The translations under genes were made by a program, and so were the position numbers. A model generated the notes under the pieces. That model was not told the origin of the DNA and ran no database searches. It saw only the letters and a list, made by a program, of their open reading frames with translations. A stretch of 64,000 bases of DNA from Jaapia argillacea MUCL 33604 (lineage: Eukaryota > Basidiomycota > Agaricomycetes > Jaapiales > Jaapiaceae), in assembly GCA_000697665.1 (NCBI GenBank), contig KL197726.1, forward strand, positions 578,452-642,451. Direction: 5' to 3'. Of this stretch, positions 1-11,700 are shown one piece after another. Numbering within the stretch: position 1 is the stretch's first letter; the number at the start of each line of letters is the position of its first letter.

Positions 1-632
1 CCCCTCTGCCTCGTCAATAACTTCCACTGGTGGGTAAAAGCGTGATTCTTCGTCGGTGTTCATCCGGAACTCGAGATATGCATCTGCGAGCTCCTCAAAC
101 TGGCGTTCCCAATCGCTATTGCGTATATCAACGCGACGGCGTCTGTCTCTATCATCAACCCGGCGGCGGCTGGGAAATACATGTTCAGAACGGGTGGGGT
201 AACAAAGGAAGGGAAATTACGCACACACCTGTGATGTCTGCCAGGGTCTGAGCGAAATCTTCGAACACCTCGTGCTCTCCACCCTCATGGCTGAGGCCAA
301 ATCCTTCCTCTCCAGGTGGCATGGTGTTGAATGCAGGGTCGTAGTTGCCGTCACCTTCGGCAGTTGTAATGGCTTCGTCCATCTCCATAACGGCGGCTCG
401 GTCCTCAGACGATAACTCTTCGCATTCACATGAGTCTATTGCAGCTCCCGAGAGCATGAAGATGTAATAGCTCACCTTTAATTACAGCTGCACGCTTCTG
501 CTGCGATTCCTCCTTTCGCTTGTCCTGCTCAGCGGCTGCCAATGTCTGCCGCGTCCGGTGTCGACCTTTAGTAGAATGAACCATGGTTGACTTCGAGACA
601 CCAGCATACACTACTGTCCTGCCTCTATTCAT
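1..632 (-). mobile_element. KDZ-family transposase, N-terminal part (runs off the window)
   Basis: This is the first part of a KDZ (Kyakuja-Dileera-Zisupton) DNA-transposon transposase, a family common in Agaricomycete genomes. Exon 1 starts with MNRGRTVVYAGVSKST and a basic region ending in QQKRAAVIK. A short intron with a gtgagc donor follows. Exon 2 carries the signature PPGEEGFGLSHEGGEHEVFE after an acidic stretch. A third exon, entered after an acceptor near 180, reads as an Arg-rich segment followed by DWERQFEELADAYLEF and stays open to base 1. No stop interrupts these three exons, so the visible part looks intact. The CxC2 cysteine cluster and the catalytic domain would lie to the left of the window. 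The family call rests on the PPGEEG/LSHEGGE block plus the VVYAGVSKS start; the exact boundaries of exon 3 are inferred. Confidence 0.8.
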
Positions 633-1105
633 ACTGGGCAGGAAGAGAAATTACCGAGGGAGAGCATAAGGCCAGCAAACCAGCAGTAAGTGAGTGAGTC
701 GAATGAACAGCGCCCGCTGGCGGCGCGACAGGCGGGAGTGATGGCGGGTGATAAGGAAGAGATAACAACTCCGATTGCACAGGAAGTGCCAACACGTCAC
801 CCAGGTCTCGACCGTCCGGATAACCTTTCCCGGTTGATTTCCGGTTGACATGTTCTGGCTGGAACTGATGGCCAAAAGATGGCTCGTTGTTGCTGGTTTT
901 CCCGCCGGTGTCGACAAAATGAGATAGCGAGCCAAACAAAGGTTGTTGGATCAATCGTGTACCAAGTCTTATCAAAGTAAAAGTGTGGGAGGGCCAGGTG
1001 GTTCAAGAAATATCAAGACAATAATATACAGTCCGTGTTCGCTCCAAGTCCACCAAGAAACGTGTCCAGACGGCCCAGGCTCCACCTCTCCCCCACATTC
1101 AATCT
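633..1105. other. Intergenic, no gene recognised
   Basis: This stretch lies between the start of the KDZ transposase and the 3' end of the reductase gene. Short overlapping reading frames occur on the minus strand, but none has a coding-like composition or a recognisable motif. It should contain the transposase promoter and possibly the element's terminal inverted repeat, which cannot be recognised without the other end. Confidence 0.5.
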
Positions 1106-2123
1106 TCAGAACAAGAACGGCACAACGATCTTCCTGTCCTTGGGGTAATCAGGGAACTTCTCGTGGTACCACCGATGTCCCTTGTACGCGCGAGGAAGCA
1201 TAGTGCAAAACTCCGCAATCAGGAATACCCAAGGTGGGCTTACAGTTTGGAAAAACGCTGCAGGTCCAGACGAGATCGTCGGGAGTGGCGACGCGGCCAA
1301 CGCGAAACCCAGCCATTCCACCCACTCGCAGAAGTAGTTGGGATATGAGATGAAGTTGTAGAGGTAACCATGGGGGATGGAGTAATGCGGTTTCTCCTCT
1401 TTCACTCCATTTTGTTGACCGCCGTCCTTCTTGAGCTTGAGTTTGGATTTGCGACGGAGGTTGAGAAGAACTTCGTCATGAAGGATGTTGCCTGCCAGAC
1501 CGACTGCCCACATCACCACGCCGATCCAAAACCGTGGTTGATTGAAATTCAGATAGGACATTGCGGAGGGTGAGGAGAGGTAGGTTCCCATCAGCGAGCC
1601 ATTGATGACGTTGAAGATTACGGCTGCGAGAGGGACGATGATATGGGACTTGGAACGGTTGGGTGTGCGGAGGGGAGAAATGAGGGCACGGTTGAGGTAG
1701 TGACCGAGAAACATGGTGGCGAGGAGAGTCGAAGGGTGGTCGAAGGGAGGCGTGGAATTTGACGATGGGGAGAGCGGGGACACGAGGTAGGAATATGTGA
1801 AGAGGATAGGGGAGACGAGCTCCATCACGATCCAGGACCTGATACCTTTTATCGGCTTATTAGCAATCTAGGAATTCCCGGTCAACGAAAAGTGATAACA
1901 CACCATCTACAAGGAATATACTATGGCGCTTTGGCGAGAATCGTCCGAAGGGAGCATTGATAAAGATGGTCAGGGGACCAACGAGTGCTGGGAGGATCAC
2001 GAACCACTTCCGAGCAGCTATAAGTCAATAAAATCGTACAAAATAAGCCTCAAGTTTTTTCGTAAATCCTGGAGGCGTACCATTGTACCAGAAATTCACC
2101 ACCGGCAGGTCAGGTTTCCACAT
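1106..2123 (-). CDS. 3-oxo-5-alpha-steroid 4-dehydrogenase (SRD5A) family reductase
   Basis: A membrane-bound NADPH-dependent steroid/polyprenol reductase-family protein, expected in the ER. The proposed start is MWKPDLPVVNFWYN. Exon 2 gives ARKWFVILPALVGPLTIFIN then APFGRFSPKRHSIFLVDG, including the family's APFGR(F/Y)S motif. Exon 3 begins at IRSWIVMELVSP and runs open to the stop at 1106. Both introns were read by eye (donors gtacgc and gtgtgt). The C-terminal Steroid_dh domain is clear: the PHGYLYNFISYPNYF block, then EWVEWLGFALA, and the canonical ending HEKFPDYPKDRKIVVPFLF. Several hydrophobic segments fit a polytopic protein. The total of about 290 residues matches the family. Substrate cannot be told: fungal members may act on sterols, enoyl lipids or dolichol precursors. 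The nearest neighbours are transcribed the same way but are unrelated. Confidence 0.85.
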
Positions 2124-2458
2124 CCCGTCGTCGAGGATGATGTTGATGAGGAAGGAAGCTGGGAACTGCGTGGTTCGATCGCAGGATTATGACGTAAAAT
2201 TATTCGGGTCTCAAGGACAGACACAGTGCTGACTTTCTCTGGTTCATGGATTCTCGACTTCAAGTTCGATTTACTGATGTTCATTGCCGTCACAGTTTTC
2301 ACTCGTTTCTAGACATCAATAGTTTCCAGGTTGGTGTGCGTCCTCCCAGCGACTTGGAGGGCACCACTATTAATCTAGTACGACCTGAACTCATGGCGTT
2401 TGGTGCCTTCGGGAATTTTTCTAAATATCAAGACCCCGACAGCCGTTTATCTGTAGGC

Positions 2459-3689
2459 CTAGGAGTTACATCGCTGTCGCTTCAATGCATCGGGCTCGCA
2501 GTTGCTATCTGTATTACTATCTCCGCCAGTCTCCCTCCTGCGTTTGGGACGAGAGGGGGGTGATCCACTTTGGCGAAAGTCCGTCACATCAGGGTCCACC
2601 TCCTCATCCGTATCTATGGAAAGGTCAATCGTAACTTTGGGCTGCCTGTGACATAGAACGAGCTATGACTATGCCGAATGAGACCAGAAGGGATCGACTC
2701 ACCCCTGCTGCTCGTCCTCGACATCGTTTCCGACTCCCATTGGAGTTAGTGACGTTCTACCCTCAACTCTTCCGTCGACCCCTACCGCTTCCTTGGGGAC
2801 AGGTACATCCGTTTTCCCCGACAGCCAAGGGTCCTTCTTCCACTTCCTCATATAGTCTTCCTCCAACACGATCCTCAGCCACTCAACCTCCATTAAATCG
2901 TTCCCCAGTTCCACCAACATTTCGTCTGTTCGGTTAGCCAATGTTTCGGCGTCGTCGAGTCTTTGTCGGAGAGCTGAGCGGCCATCCGTCAAGGCTGTGA
3001 ACGATCGAAGGACAGCTCGAAGGTTCTTCCTGGACGGTTTCCTGTTGCTTGGAGGTGATGGTCCTCTACTGCGTAGGGGTAATGGCGATACTGGCAACCC
3101 ATCTTCTCTCTCAAGAAATGATTCCGTCGCTGGATGTGAAGCCTGCCGTGCTCTGGGACCGGCTCCTTCCTCTTCGCCTGGAATACCTTCTGTACATGAA
3201 TGGCTCTCGGTTACCTTCTCTACTCGCTGGACAAGTCGACTCACCCTCCAATTCTGCTTCCCTCAAGATCCCCTCTGGCGGAGGCGGTACGGGCTCCTGC
3301 AACTCCTCTTTGACGCTAGCTTGCGCGAATCTTTCCCTCAGCACTCTCCTACTCTTCCCTCTCTTACCCCTTGCTTGCGAAGCCGACGGCCTCGGCGATG
3401 GTTCCCTCGATTCACTGACCCAACATAACGCTTAGCTTAACCAGTTCCCAAGTCCCAAAATACTCGCAAAATGGTGCTTACGAAGTGAGTGGCACACCCT
3501 CTGGATGCTTCTCGAGCAACTGACGAATGATATATTCCGTCTTGCCGTTAGCCTTGATGGCATTTTTCTGGAGCGATTACCCTTGTGTCAGGAGTGTCTG
3601 CTAGTGGAGGGATAGAGGTAGAGGGCACTCACCCGTGCCAGGGCCTGTATCTCCACACGGCCAAGCTTTCGGAGAGCATCAGCATCCAT
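2459..3689 (-). CDS. SAP-motif, Ser/Arg-rich nuclear protein (paralogue A)
   Basis: A five-exon gene assembled by eye. Exon 1 is 57 nt and encodes MDADALRKLGRVEIQALAR. Exon 2 continues KNAIKANGKTEYIIRQLLEK then HPEGVPLTS. Together these give a SAP-like helix-extension-helix module, as found in DNA- or chromatin-binding proteins. Next come an Arg/Lys/Ser-rich region, a 55-nt intron, and a region with RKNLRAVLRSFTALTDG and a likely short coiled coil (LRQRLDDAETLANRTDEMLV). The last exon, after a gtgagt intron, has the basic patch RPKRRRE and ends KRQRCNS. The gene at 30700 has the same layout: an identical-length first exon, the same phase-0 first intron and a phase-2 second intron. The role is inferred as nuclear; a NuSAP-like function is only a guess. 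Confidence 0.7.
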
Positions 3690-4221
3690 ATAAGTCTAGG
3701 TTTCTGGTTGGGACGTTATTGGTTCTTGATTGAGGTGACTCTTGGAGAGAAAGGAGTGGTTCTGGGGTTCTGGTTGTGAGTGGCTCAAGAGCCACTGTCA
3801 CTGTATTTATCCGTTTGCTTTGGCCTCCGCTCTTTGTTGTATTTCATAGTCCGCGTTGGTGATGGCTTTGGTCCACCCCCGAATTCGAAGGTCAAAGCGT
3901 CGGTGATCTACTTAGTATGCCTCGCTGCATCGGTGACGTTTCACGTTTAGCCTATCACCGGTCGCCTCTTGAGACTTGTTAGTATCTCACTTCTTTAACC
4001 TCTTCTCATACCAAGGATTTCGATAACAGAACATTCAAATCAAGCACAGTTGCGTCGCATGAGTCTCTGGCACCGTGGCACCTGCTACAGGATCGATAAC
4101 TTGGATAAAATGAGCGTCGGGATTGTATCGGACGAAAGGTGAGTTATCAATGTTCTATCACTTCCTAACCTCTTACAACGTTGATTTCATTCCCCACAAG
4201 TTTTTCTGATCGTCCAAAACC
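3690..4221. promoter_or_regulatory. Divergent intergenic region between SAP gene A and the acetyltransferase
   Basis: These 532 bases separate two genes that point away from each other, so both promoters should lie here. No perfect TATA box stands out. A short open stretch (ATG near 4110, MSVGIVSDER) followed by a gtgagt-type donor could be a 5' leader exon of the acetyltransferase gene, but this is weak. Confidence 0.4.
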
Positions 4222-5241
4222 ATGTCCGCCTACGGTGCCATCAAAGCACCTACTCGCACTTCCGATCCTCTACCTTCGACGATCTGGTCTACCAAAGCAT
4301 TGCCATCCCAATCAAACTACATAACCCTCCATCACCTCACACTGTCAACGGCCCTAACCCATCTAGGTCTTATCGATTACCTATGGCGAGAATTTGCTGA
4401 AGAGGTGGAGCGAGGTTTGACTTACCCGCAAGAAATGCTACAAGGGGAGGTGTTCACGAAGGAGATGTTTGAAGCGTATTTCTTCGCTGGAGATGCTTTT
4501 GTTGGGATTGTGGGAAGTGGGAAGGTAGAGGAAGGTTTGGAGGGTGGCGTTAGGGAAGTTGAAGGAGGGGTGGATAAGGCGGCTGCTGGGAGGAAGTGGG
4601 AGGATTGTGTTGCCGGGTTTTACTATGTTCGTACTCCTCGGTTGTTCTCTACTGTTTTGGATGTGAGGCTGATGTGCGTGGTTGACCATTGCAAAGGTTA
4701 AGCCCAACTACCCTGGACGGTCCTCTCATGTAAGTTCCTCGGTTTTGTAGCGAAGGACGCATATCCATCGTCAATGCTGGTTTCGACCGAAGCCCCGAGG
4801 AGAGCCCCTTCAGCGTTTTCGCGAGACTCCTGCCTGATTCTCACCTCCTCTCTTTCTCCCTCCAGATTTGCAACGCTGGTTTTGTTGTCCCCAGTACCCA
4901 GAGAGGGTCAGGCTTCGGCCGCCTCCTAGCCAAGTCGTATGTCCACTACGCCCCAAAGCTTGGGTACCAGGCTAGCGTCTTCAACCTGGTGTACGTCAAT
5001 AATATCGCCTCTGTAAAGTGAGCTCCCCCCTTTGTGAATTCGCTGAAGATTCAATCGGTTACTCATCACTGTTCTGCGCCATAGGTTATGGGAGAATCTG
5101 AATTTCACCAAAGCTGGTCGCATCCCCCGTGCAGGCCGATTGAGGACCAAGGATGGAAAAGGGGAGGAGTACGTCGATGCTTGGGTGTTTTACAAGAGCT
5201 TTATTGATGGGAATACGACAACTAATGCGTCGACCAGCTGA
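4222..5241 (+). CDS. GNAT N-acetyltransferase, Mpr1-like
   Basis: A four-exon gene: 4222-4626, a 33-nt exon at 4697-4729, 4866-5017 and 5085-5241. Exon 1 begins MSAYGAIKAPTRTSD and holds the variable N-terminal half with an acidic insert. The GNAT fold lies in exons 2-4. Exon 2 reads VKPNYPGRSSH. Exon 3 carries ICNAGFVVPSTQRGSGFGRL, whose RGSGFG is the acetyl-CoA pyrophosphate-binding loop (Q/RxxGxG/A), followed by APKLGYQASVFNLVYVNN. Exon 4 continues LWENLNFTKAGRIPRAGRL. The YPGRSSHxCNAGF and SVFNLVYxNNxAS blocks resemble yeast Mpr1-type acetyltransferases, which acetylate proline analogues and related imino acids. Substrate is therefore inferred. The first donor is the less common gttcgt. 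No frameshift or stop is seen. Confidence 0.82.
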
Positions 5242-6780
5242 AGGGAAGGAGAGACGAGTAGGTCGTCTCCGTGGTTTCTTGATAGACGTGGTTTGAATGT
5301 TGGCTTTTTTTGACAGGAAAGCAACAAGTTGGATCAAAGCAGCAGGCTGTAATCATTTCCGCTAACCTGCTATCTGATCCAGTTGTGCGATGCGACAGGG
5401 ATACTATCTCTTGCATCCGAGGTTGAACGACCATCAAATAGAAGCAAGATTTCGTTGGTACATCCGAGTGTCACGGCGCCGTCTTTGTTGAAATCATCGG
5501 TGGAAGAGTAGGCGTGATAGAAGCCAGTGGGGATTTTGCCGTTACCAACCATCACCTTCGTCTCACCTCGCGGGAGAGACTTCAAATTCTACACACCCAT
5601 CCGCTGGTTGGACGACATCCAGGCCAAGCAAAGTCGAGGTTGATTTTGTCATTGATACTTATCTCCCTGAATCCGACCGCGGCGCCCCAGCCGTTGAACC
5701 ACAGCCATCCGCACTCCCCAAGACCCGCGGTGAGTATGAAATACCCTTGCCTGCAGCTGATCCCTGAAGGGTCGACCACATGGTCGTGGATGCGGGTGAT
5801 TAGAGGGAGAAACGGACCCATCGTAACCCATCATGCATCATTTTGAGATGATTCGGCGGAGGATAGGATGTCGCGTGACCTAACTCTGGATATCGAGAAG
5901 CCTATCAGGAATTTCACGACTTTCAAGACCTGGCGAGTCTCGGGTCGGAGTGCCCTCCTACCCTTCGGAGATGGGAGATTTCAACTATACGTTAGTTCGC
6001 CTCTCCGATTGCTCTCCGATGTGGAATGTTGGGAGTAAGTAGTGCGGGGTCTACTTTGATGCGGATGGACACGGGGATAAACAAGGAGTGAGGTTGGCTA
6101 CTGGCTGGCTGGCCACGCCTGGCTGCGACTGGTGAGCTCATCAAGGTTCCCAAAACCATGGTCGAGACGGGATTTGAATGAATGGACTTTTTGGAGCTCA
6201 GCGAGCACTGCAAGCGAAAACCAGTTCGATCTTGACAAATGACAATCTCGACGTTCTGATTGCCAGCTGGAGAATGAGATCAGTGTTCCAGTGGATCTGG
6301 ATTTCTGGATACCGAAGCCTGGAGGGTCTCAAGAAATGATTCTCCCACTGCGGTTGAGGGCACATGGCGGCAATGCTTGGGCAGCCGGCGAAGGAAAGAC
6401 GACATTGCAGAACCTTTTGACAAAGAATTCAGGATAGGCTGAAGCACCAAGCTCGGCATATCACCGGCAACATGACGAGAAACTGTGAGAGTCGGAAACT
6501 CGACCTCCAGACTCAAGAGTCGGATTCTCACAATTAGACATTCCACACGACGTCACGAAGACGCCGGGGCAGATAGCGTTGAGGACAGATATGTAGACCA
6601 GCCCTCGCGTGCGCCTGAGAGTCAAGTCGGGTATTCGGATTGCTGGAGCTCGCTCCTACTGATGGTACACGAAAATACAACACGAAGATACAACACGAAG
6701 ATAAAAGGGCCCCGAAGGACAATAAATCTGAATAAAACCAACTTGAAGGTCACTCGAGAGAAGGTCATCGAGGAATAATT
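5242..6780. other. No recognised gene; possible relic exons on the minus strand
   Basis: Two minus-strand open stretches stand out: 5582-5821 (with GWLWFNGWGAAVGF) and 5370-5585 (with NGKIPTGFYHAYSSTDDFNK). Their composition is protein-like and they could be exons of one secreted protein, but no start, conserved domain or consistent splicing was found. Between 5850 and 6780 nothing recognisable is present. Confidence 0.3.
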
Positions 6781-8745
6781 CTATCAATCGAAATTGCAGT
6801 CGCCCTGTTGATATCCAGGTCAGCTCTACTTCGGAATCCAGAGGCTTTTGGGCTTACCTCTCTCACGAAAGTCAGCATGTGGCAACTTATCCACCCCTTC
6901 TCAAAGCCGGTTCCCGCATACTCAAAGAAATATCTCCATTTTCGTTGAAACGCCTCGAATTCGTCAGCGTGTGCAAGGGAAGGGAAGTCTTTCACAAGAA
7001 TGGGCCGGAGTGTGGAAAAGCTTGATTCGAGGCGGCGAGACCAAGTGCGGAGCGTGCGAGGATAGTCTAGTGGTATGCCGTGCGCGTTAGAAGCGAATCG
7101 ACGGGAAAGAGGCATAATTCTTACGTGAAGAATGGTTCTCAACAGTCTCCAAAATAAAACGACCTTGTGATGCCAACTGAGCCGATTCCACCAACACCGT
7201 GGCGCTAGGCAAGCAAGAATTTGGCCACATATATCGCCGCATAAAATCCTCCGCCCTGTTCCCCTATCAGCAGATACAAATTGCGCCAGCCAGAGCACTC
7301 ACTGATAACCAGTATACCGACACTCCGGGAAGGTACTTGAGGTAACTACAGCGGCAGCACCGTGACTCTTCAAGGCGTAGTCGAGAACTTTGAAGTAGGT
7401 CTTATAGTGCTAGCGGGCCGATAAAGTGATCGATTGTTAGATGATGCGAATTGACGAAGTCGAGAAACCTCACCGAGGCGCCGACGTGCTCAATCATTTC
7501 AACGCTTACAAAGGCGTCGAAAGAGTGCTCCCATTCGCTATTGTTCAAAACATCCCGGTAGTCCATCAAATGAACTGTAATCTTTCCTTCCAGGCCAGCT
7601 TCCTTGACGCGCTCTTCGGCGAGCTTCTTCTGTTCCACCGACAAGGTCAGGGTATCAACCGAACACCCACATTCCTTTGCAGCCTATGTCGAGGAAAATA
7701 TCAGGAAATTGATCGTGAAACGAGCCCGCTAGAACTTACGACAATAGCCAAGCCACCCCATCCACTCCCGAATTCTAGCACGCGGCTTCCGGCATGCACT
7801 CGTGCTTTCTTCAGCACGTGGCGGATCTTCCGGAGTTGGGCATTCTCAAGATCTTCGGAAAATGGCTTGAGGCCGAGTGTAAGGTCTCCCATTACACCAC
7901 CTTCTTCGTGACCCCAAAGTGCGCAGGAGTACATCATCTCTCTGCTCAAAAATGCCTATTGCATTGTATCGTCAGTAACCAGTATCTCGAATAAGTTGAC
8001 AGAAGCTGCGAAATTCACCTTGAAAAGATCGTTACTCTGATCGTAACTGGCAATGACATTGGCCCTCGCTCTCCACTTGGTCTGACCAAAGAAGGCATTT
8101 GACAGGCTCGAAAAGACTGAGGACAACCGCGAGAGAGAAGAAAGCGAAGCCATAGTAGCGGTATTCTCGAGCCACAGCTGTGGGTAATGAACGTTGCTTT
8201 GTGAGATATATAGAAAAATCCCGAAAAAAAAGCCGCTAACCTTCATAATTCCCTTGAGGTCAGACACCTCAACGTCTCCATAGATATATGCCTCGCTGAC
8301 TAGATTCACAACTATCAGTAAGCACTACAGACGAAAAAAAGAAAACACGTACAACCGAGGTCGCCCGAACTGCAAAGCGAAACTCGGAGTCAGTGCCAGA
8401 GAAAATCATCGATGGTGGACTACGTACAATAGCACGCGAACCCAAAATTCGTCGCTGAAGACTCGTAATACGACGGCGTTGCATCCATCACGGTAGACAC
8501 CGAAGTACCGTGTACGATGATCTGAGTCTTTGATTTCTAGATAGCCATTGGATATTCCCCGTTCCAAGACGGAGCAAATGGATTCCCGAGCTAAGTAGTG
8601 TTGGCAAAGCTCAGAGCATATATTGCGATGCTGAGAGTGGAAACATACCAAAAGAAATAAGCCATGACCTCGGATTGGGGACAGAGATCGTGGAGAAAGA
8701 AGACGAAGGCTTCAAAACGTTGAGAGAAGAAATTGTAAGAGCCAT
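6781..8745 (-). CDS. Cyclopropane-fatty-acyl-phospholipid synthase
   Basis: A SAM-dependent methyltransferase that adds a methylene bridge to unsaturated acyl chains of membrane phospholipids. The likely start is MALTISSLNVLKPSSS at 8745. About eight exons were read. The N-terminal module includes SDEFWVRVLF, SGDLVSEAYIYGDVEVSDLK and ASYDQSNDLFK. Then comes FLSREMMYSCALWGHEEGG (the YSCAxW substrate block), the SAM-binding loop VLEFGSGWGGLAIV, MDYRDVLNN and the catalytic VSVEMIEHVGA. The C-terminal part is DFMRRYMWPNSCLPSATVLV, then ASQGRFILETVENHS, and FEYAGTGFEKGWISCHMLTF. The ending GDCNFD follows a last intron. All key blocks are present and no stop breaks the exons. A possible alternative start lies 60 codons upstream in the same frame. 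Fungal members are generally thought to have a bacterial origin; the introns show this copy is long resident. Confidence 0.9.
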
Positions 8746-11700
8746 TGTAGCCAGAGAAGAACGAAGAAGTTGGCTGAGTGATGAGGAACTGAGAAGATAC
8801 AGTAGACATTTTATAGGTCGAGTGCCTTCCAGTAGTTGCGTCTGACGATCGGGAGAGTCTTTTTGTTCTGAGGAAGCAAACGGAGCACGGGTGAATTTCC
8901 ACAGATCCGAGACCTGGCATTGCACCTAATCTCAGTGGTTGCGGTCCTTTGGAGTCAACTTAGAACGATTTAGGACACGCGGCTAAGTCCAACTATCACG
9001 ATTGCGGTGTGGATCATTCGGAATATCGACGCCAAATGTCGCCGGTGAGTGCATAAGCACAGATGGTCGGCTGGCTAAGGATTCGAACATAAGGTGGAGG
9101 TGGAGAAGAATAGACAATGGGCCTGAATGGGAGCAGAGACAATTGACGATGTTATCAGCTGGCCATCTACACGATGAACGGAGGAAGGGCGAGAACTGGA
9201 ACTCACACCTTTTTCCATCTTGGAGCAATGGCAAAACAAAAAGATATGCGGTGGTCGAAGAAAAAACATGAAGTGTGTCAGCCTAGAGCAAGAGTTTCTT
9301 TTTCATTATTGTGTGTGCAGTTCCGAGACGTTTACCTATCCGGGCGTCTGTTGGAAGTGAGACATACGGCTGGTTGCGACCTGCTTCGAATGAGGATGAG
9401 TGGGGGAGATCTCATGTGTCAGAGATCTAAGCGGTGAACTTTGCTCACTGGTAATTCTGTCCAACAAGGCTCGCGGTCCAGCGAATGGGGTTTAAGTTGC
9501 CGGGGTCCTCCATATCCTCTGGTCCGAGACATGGGCAACTGCAGCACGTCTTGACTATGGAACAACCTGAGTGATTGCTCGAAAGACATGGGGGAACCTT
9601 GATGCATCCAGCTGAACGATTTCGAAGTCAACAACGGTGGAGAGAGCTCAAAGGGATGAGAACACACCTCGACCTGCGTCCTCGACCAAACCTCCGAATA
9701 CTCGATGGAGCCATCATCGGAGACGTACGGAGACCTAGGATCCCGGAACAATATGCCAGTCGGACGCTAGCGCAAGATATCGACTAAAGGAAGGGCCCGT
9801 GCAAACAATCAGAGCGGAACTACGTTTCCAGTTGATAATCCGTCTTATCGATGTCTTAGCGAGTCGTTTGAGCCCTCCGCACAGAGGAATGTCGCGGGGG
9901 ATGAACGAGGGGGAGAGTAAACCGTTCGAAAACATTTACATAAATGTCAAGTATATTCGCGTGTCGCTGCTAATGCAAACGATGGACACACGGAAGTCAA
10001 AGCACGGTCCTCATCGTAAACTGGTCAGTGCTCGGGTGAGTCGACAACTTCAAGCCCTTCACGATCTTCACCGGGCCGCTGTTAGCAAAGACGAGTCTAA
10101 ATGCCAGCTCCACAAAGGCCGTTGGACGGTTTGAGCAACGACAATAAGGAGAACGTGGATTCAATTTCAGAAACATTGACAAAAAGACGAACAAAAGAGC
10201 TGGTGATGCATATGTCTGAGTGCATGACGCATAGCGGTCCAAGAGTGTCCAAGTCGACGCACAGAAGACCCAAAGAGATCGACTTTTTTTTGTCTTCAAG
10301 GTTAATGCTATCTATGCTCTGCCCGTCAGCTGGGAAACAATCAGTCAAACACCGCATCTATGCGACAACAACATAATAGCAGTCCCATACTTTCTACCCT
10401 GAGCAAAGTCTAAAGCATGTAGATCACAGCATTGGGCGAGAGAGGGGACGATCATGCTGCCGTGAGTTCGTAACGAGAACAAAGCAACAGAGCTCTTGGA
10501 ATTCCATGACGGGATAAAGAACAGGTACCGGAAGGCTGGAAGGCCTGAGGAACTGAAACCGACCCTACAGAGCACAAAGAATGGGGGGTGGAGCCACCAA
10601 TGAACTGCGCGGATGTCGTCTCACTGCAACGAGAACTTAAGACCGAGCAGCATCTTTTGATAGACTTCATCAATATTTGATATCACAGGAGGACGGCGAT
10701 AAGACAACGTACAAAGTCTGCTTGCGCCCATTGGCCACGAGTTAGGGTAGGATCTGACTTTGGATGAACTAACAACCACCCTCAGGGGCCTCACCTAAGT
10801 ACCCTGGACCGCCCACTTTTCGAATCAAGGGTCGTACACCGTGCGGTGGGCCTGTGAGAAATTTTGGAGAGCAGTGAGGCTGGCGCATGGATCCCTATTC
10901 GCGAAGGTGGAGACTTGAAGAATTCTCTAGAGATGGATGAGCCGGTAAGAACGTGGTGACCGAGTCTCTACATCGTCAGCGCCCCAGATGGAGCGATAGT
11001 GACCAATGACATCGAAGAGACCTTTTTTAATACAAGCGGAGTCGCTTGAAGCCTTGAACATGTTGGGCGGGCTTCGAGCGGTGCCAAAATTGACGTCCTC
11101 GAGAGGGGCTTTACGCGCAAACGTTCCACCGAAGGGGGGTTCCATCATTAGAGAGATGATCATCTAGCGAAGTGTTCCCGAGCTGCGATTACACCCATCC
11201 TGACTGGTCTGGGAACCAGGAGCTGAGAAAGAGCAAGCTTGAAGCAGCACTGAGCAGCTGCCAGTGACGACAACCAACGTTTCCGACAATAAACAGGGGA
11301 CTCAACCAAAAACGGCGGCGGGGGGTAGCGTGTATCAGATACTTCCGATGGAATCCACAGTTACCCAAAACAGCGTCTCACATAATCCCATAGCCTCGCT
11401 AAAATCAGCGTTGAGGGGACGTTGAGTGGAAGCGAAAAGTTCTATCAGTTCGTAAATTTACCCAAGTGGTCTAAAGCTGTGAAGCTGAGTGACGGAGGCG
11501 TTGTTAGGAGGTAGGAGATGGGTCCAAGGTTCGTCTACGATAGCATGGAACCCGCCCTGTTTTCGGAGGCAGCCTTATACCCCAGATGACCACATCATTA
11601 TCCCGTATCTAGGACAAGAACCTCGACTACCGCCTCGAGGCTATTGTACTGGGTTCTCAGCGACTTGCAGGTTGTCGTCGCACCCGATCTTCCCTATCAC

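Noticed and set aside
5370-5821. FG-GAP/VCBS-like secreted protein
   Set aside because: Only a loose resemblance (DDFNKDG, GWLWFNGWG); no repeated blade motif and no gene structure.
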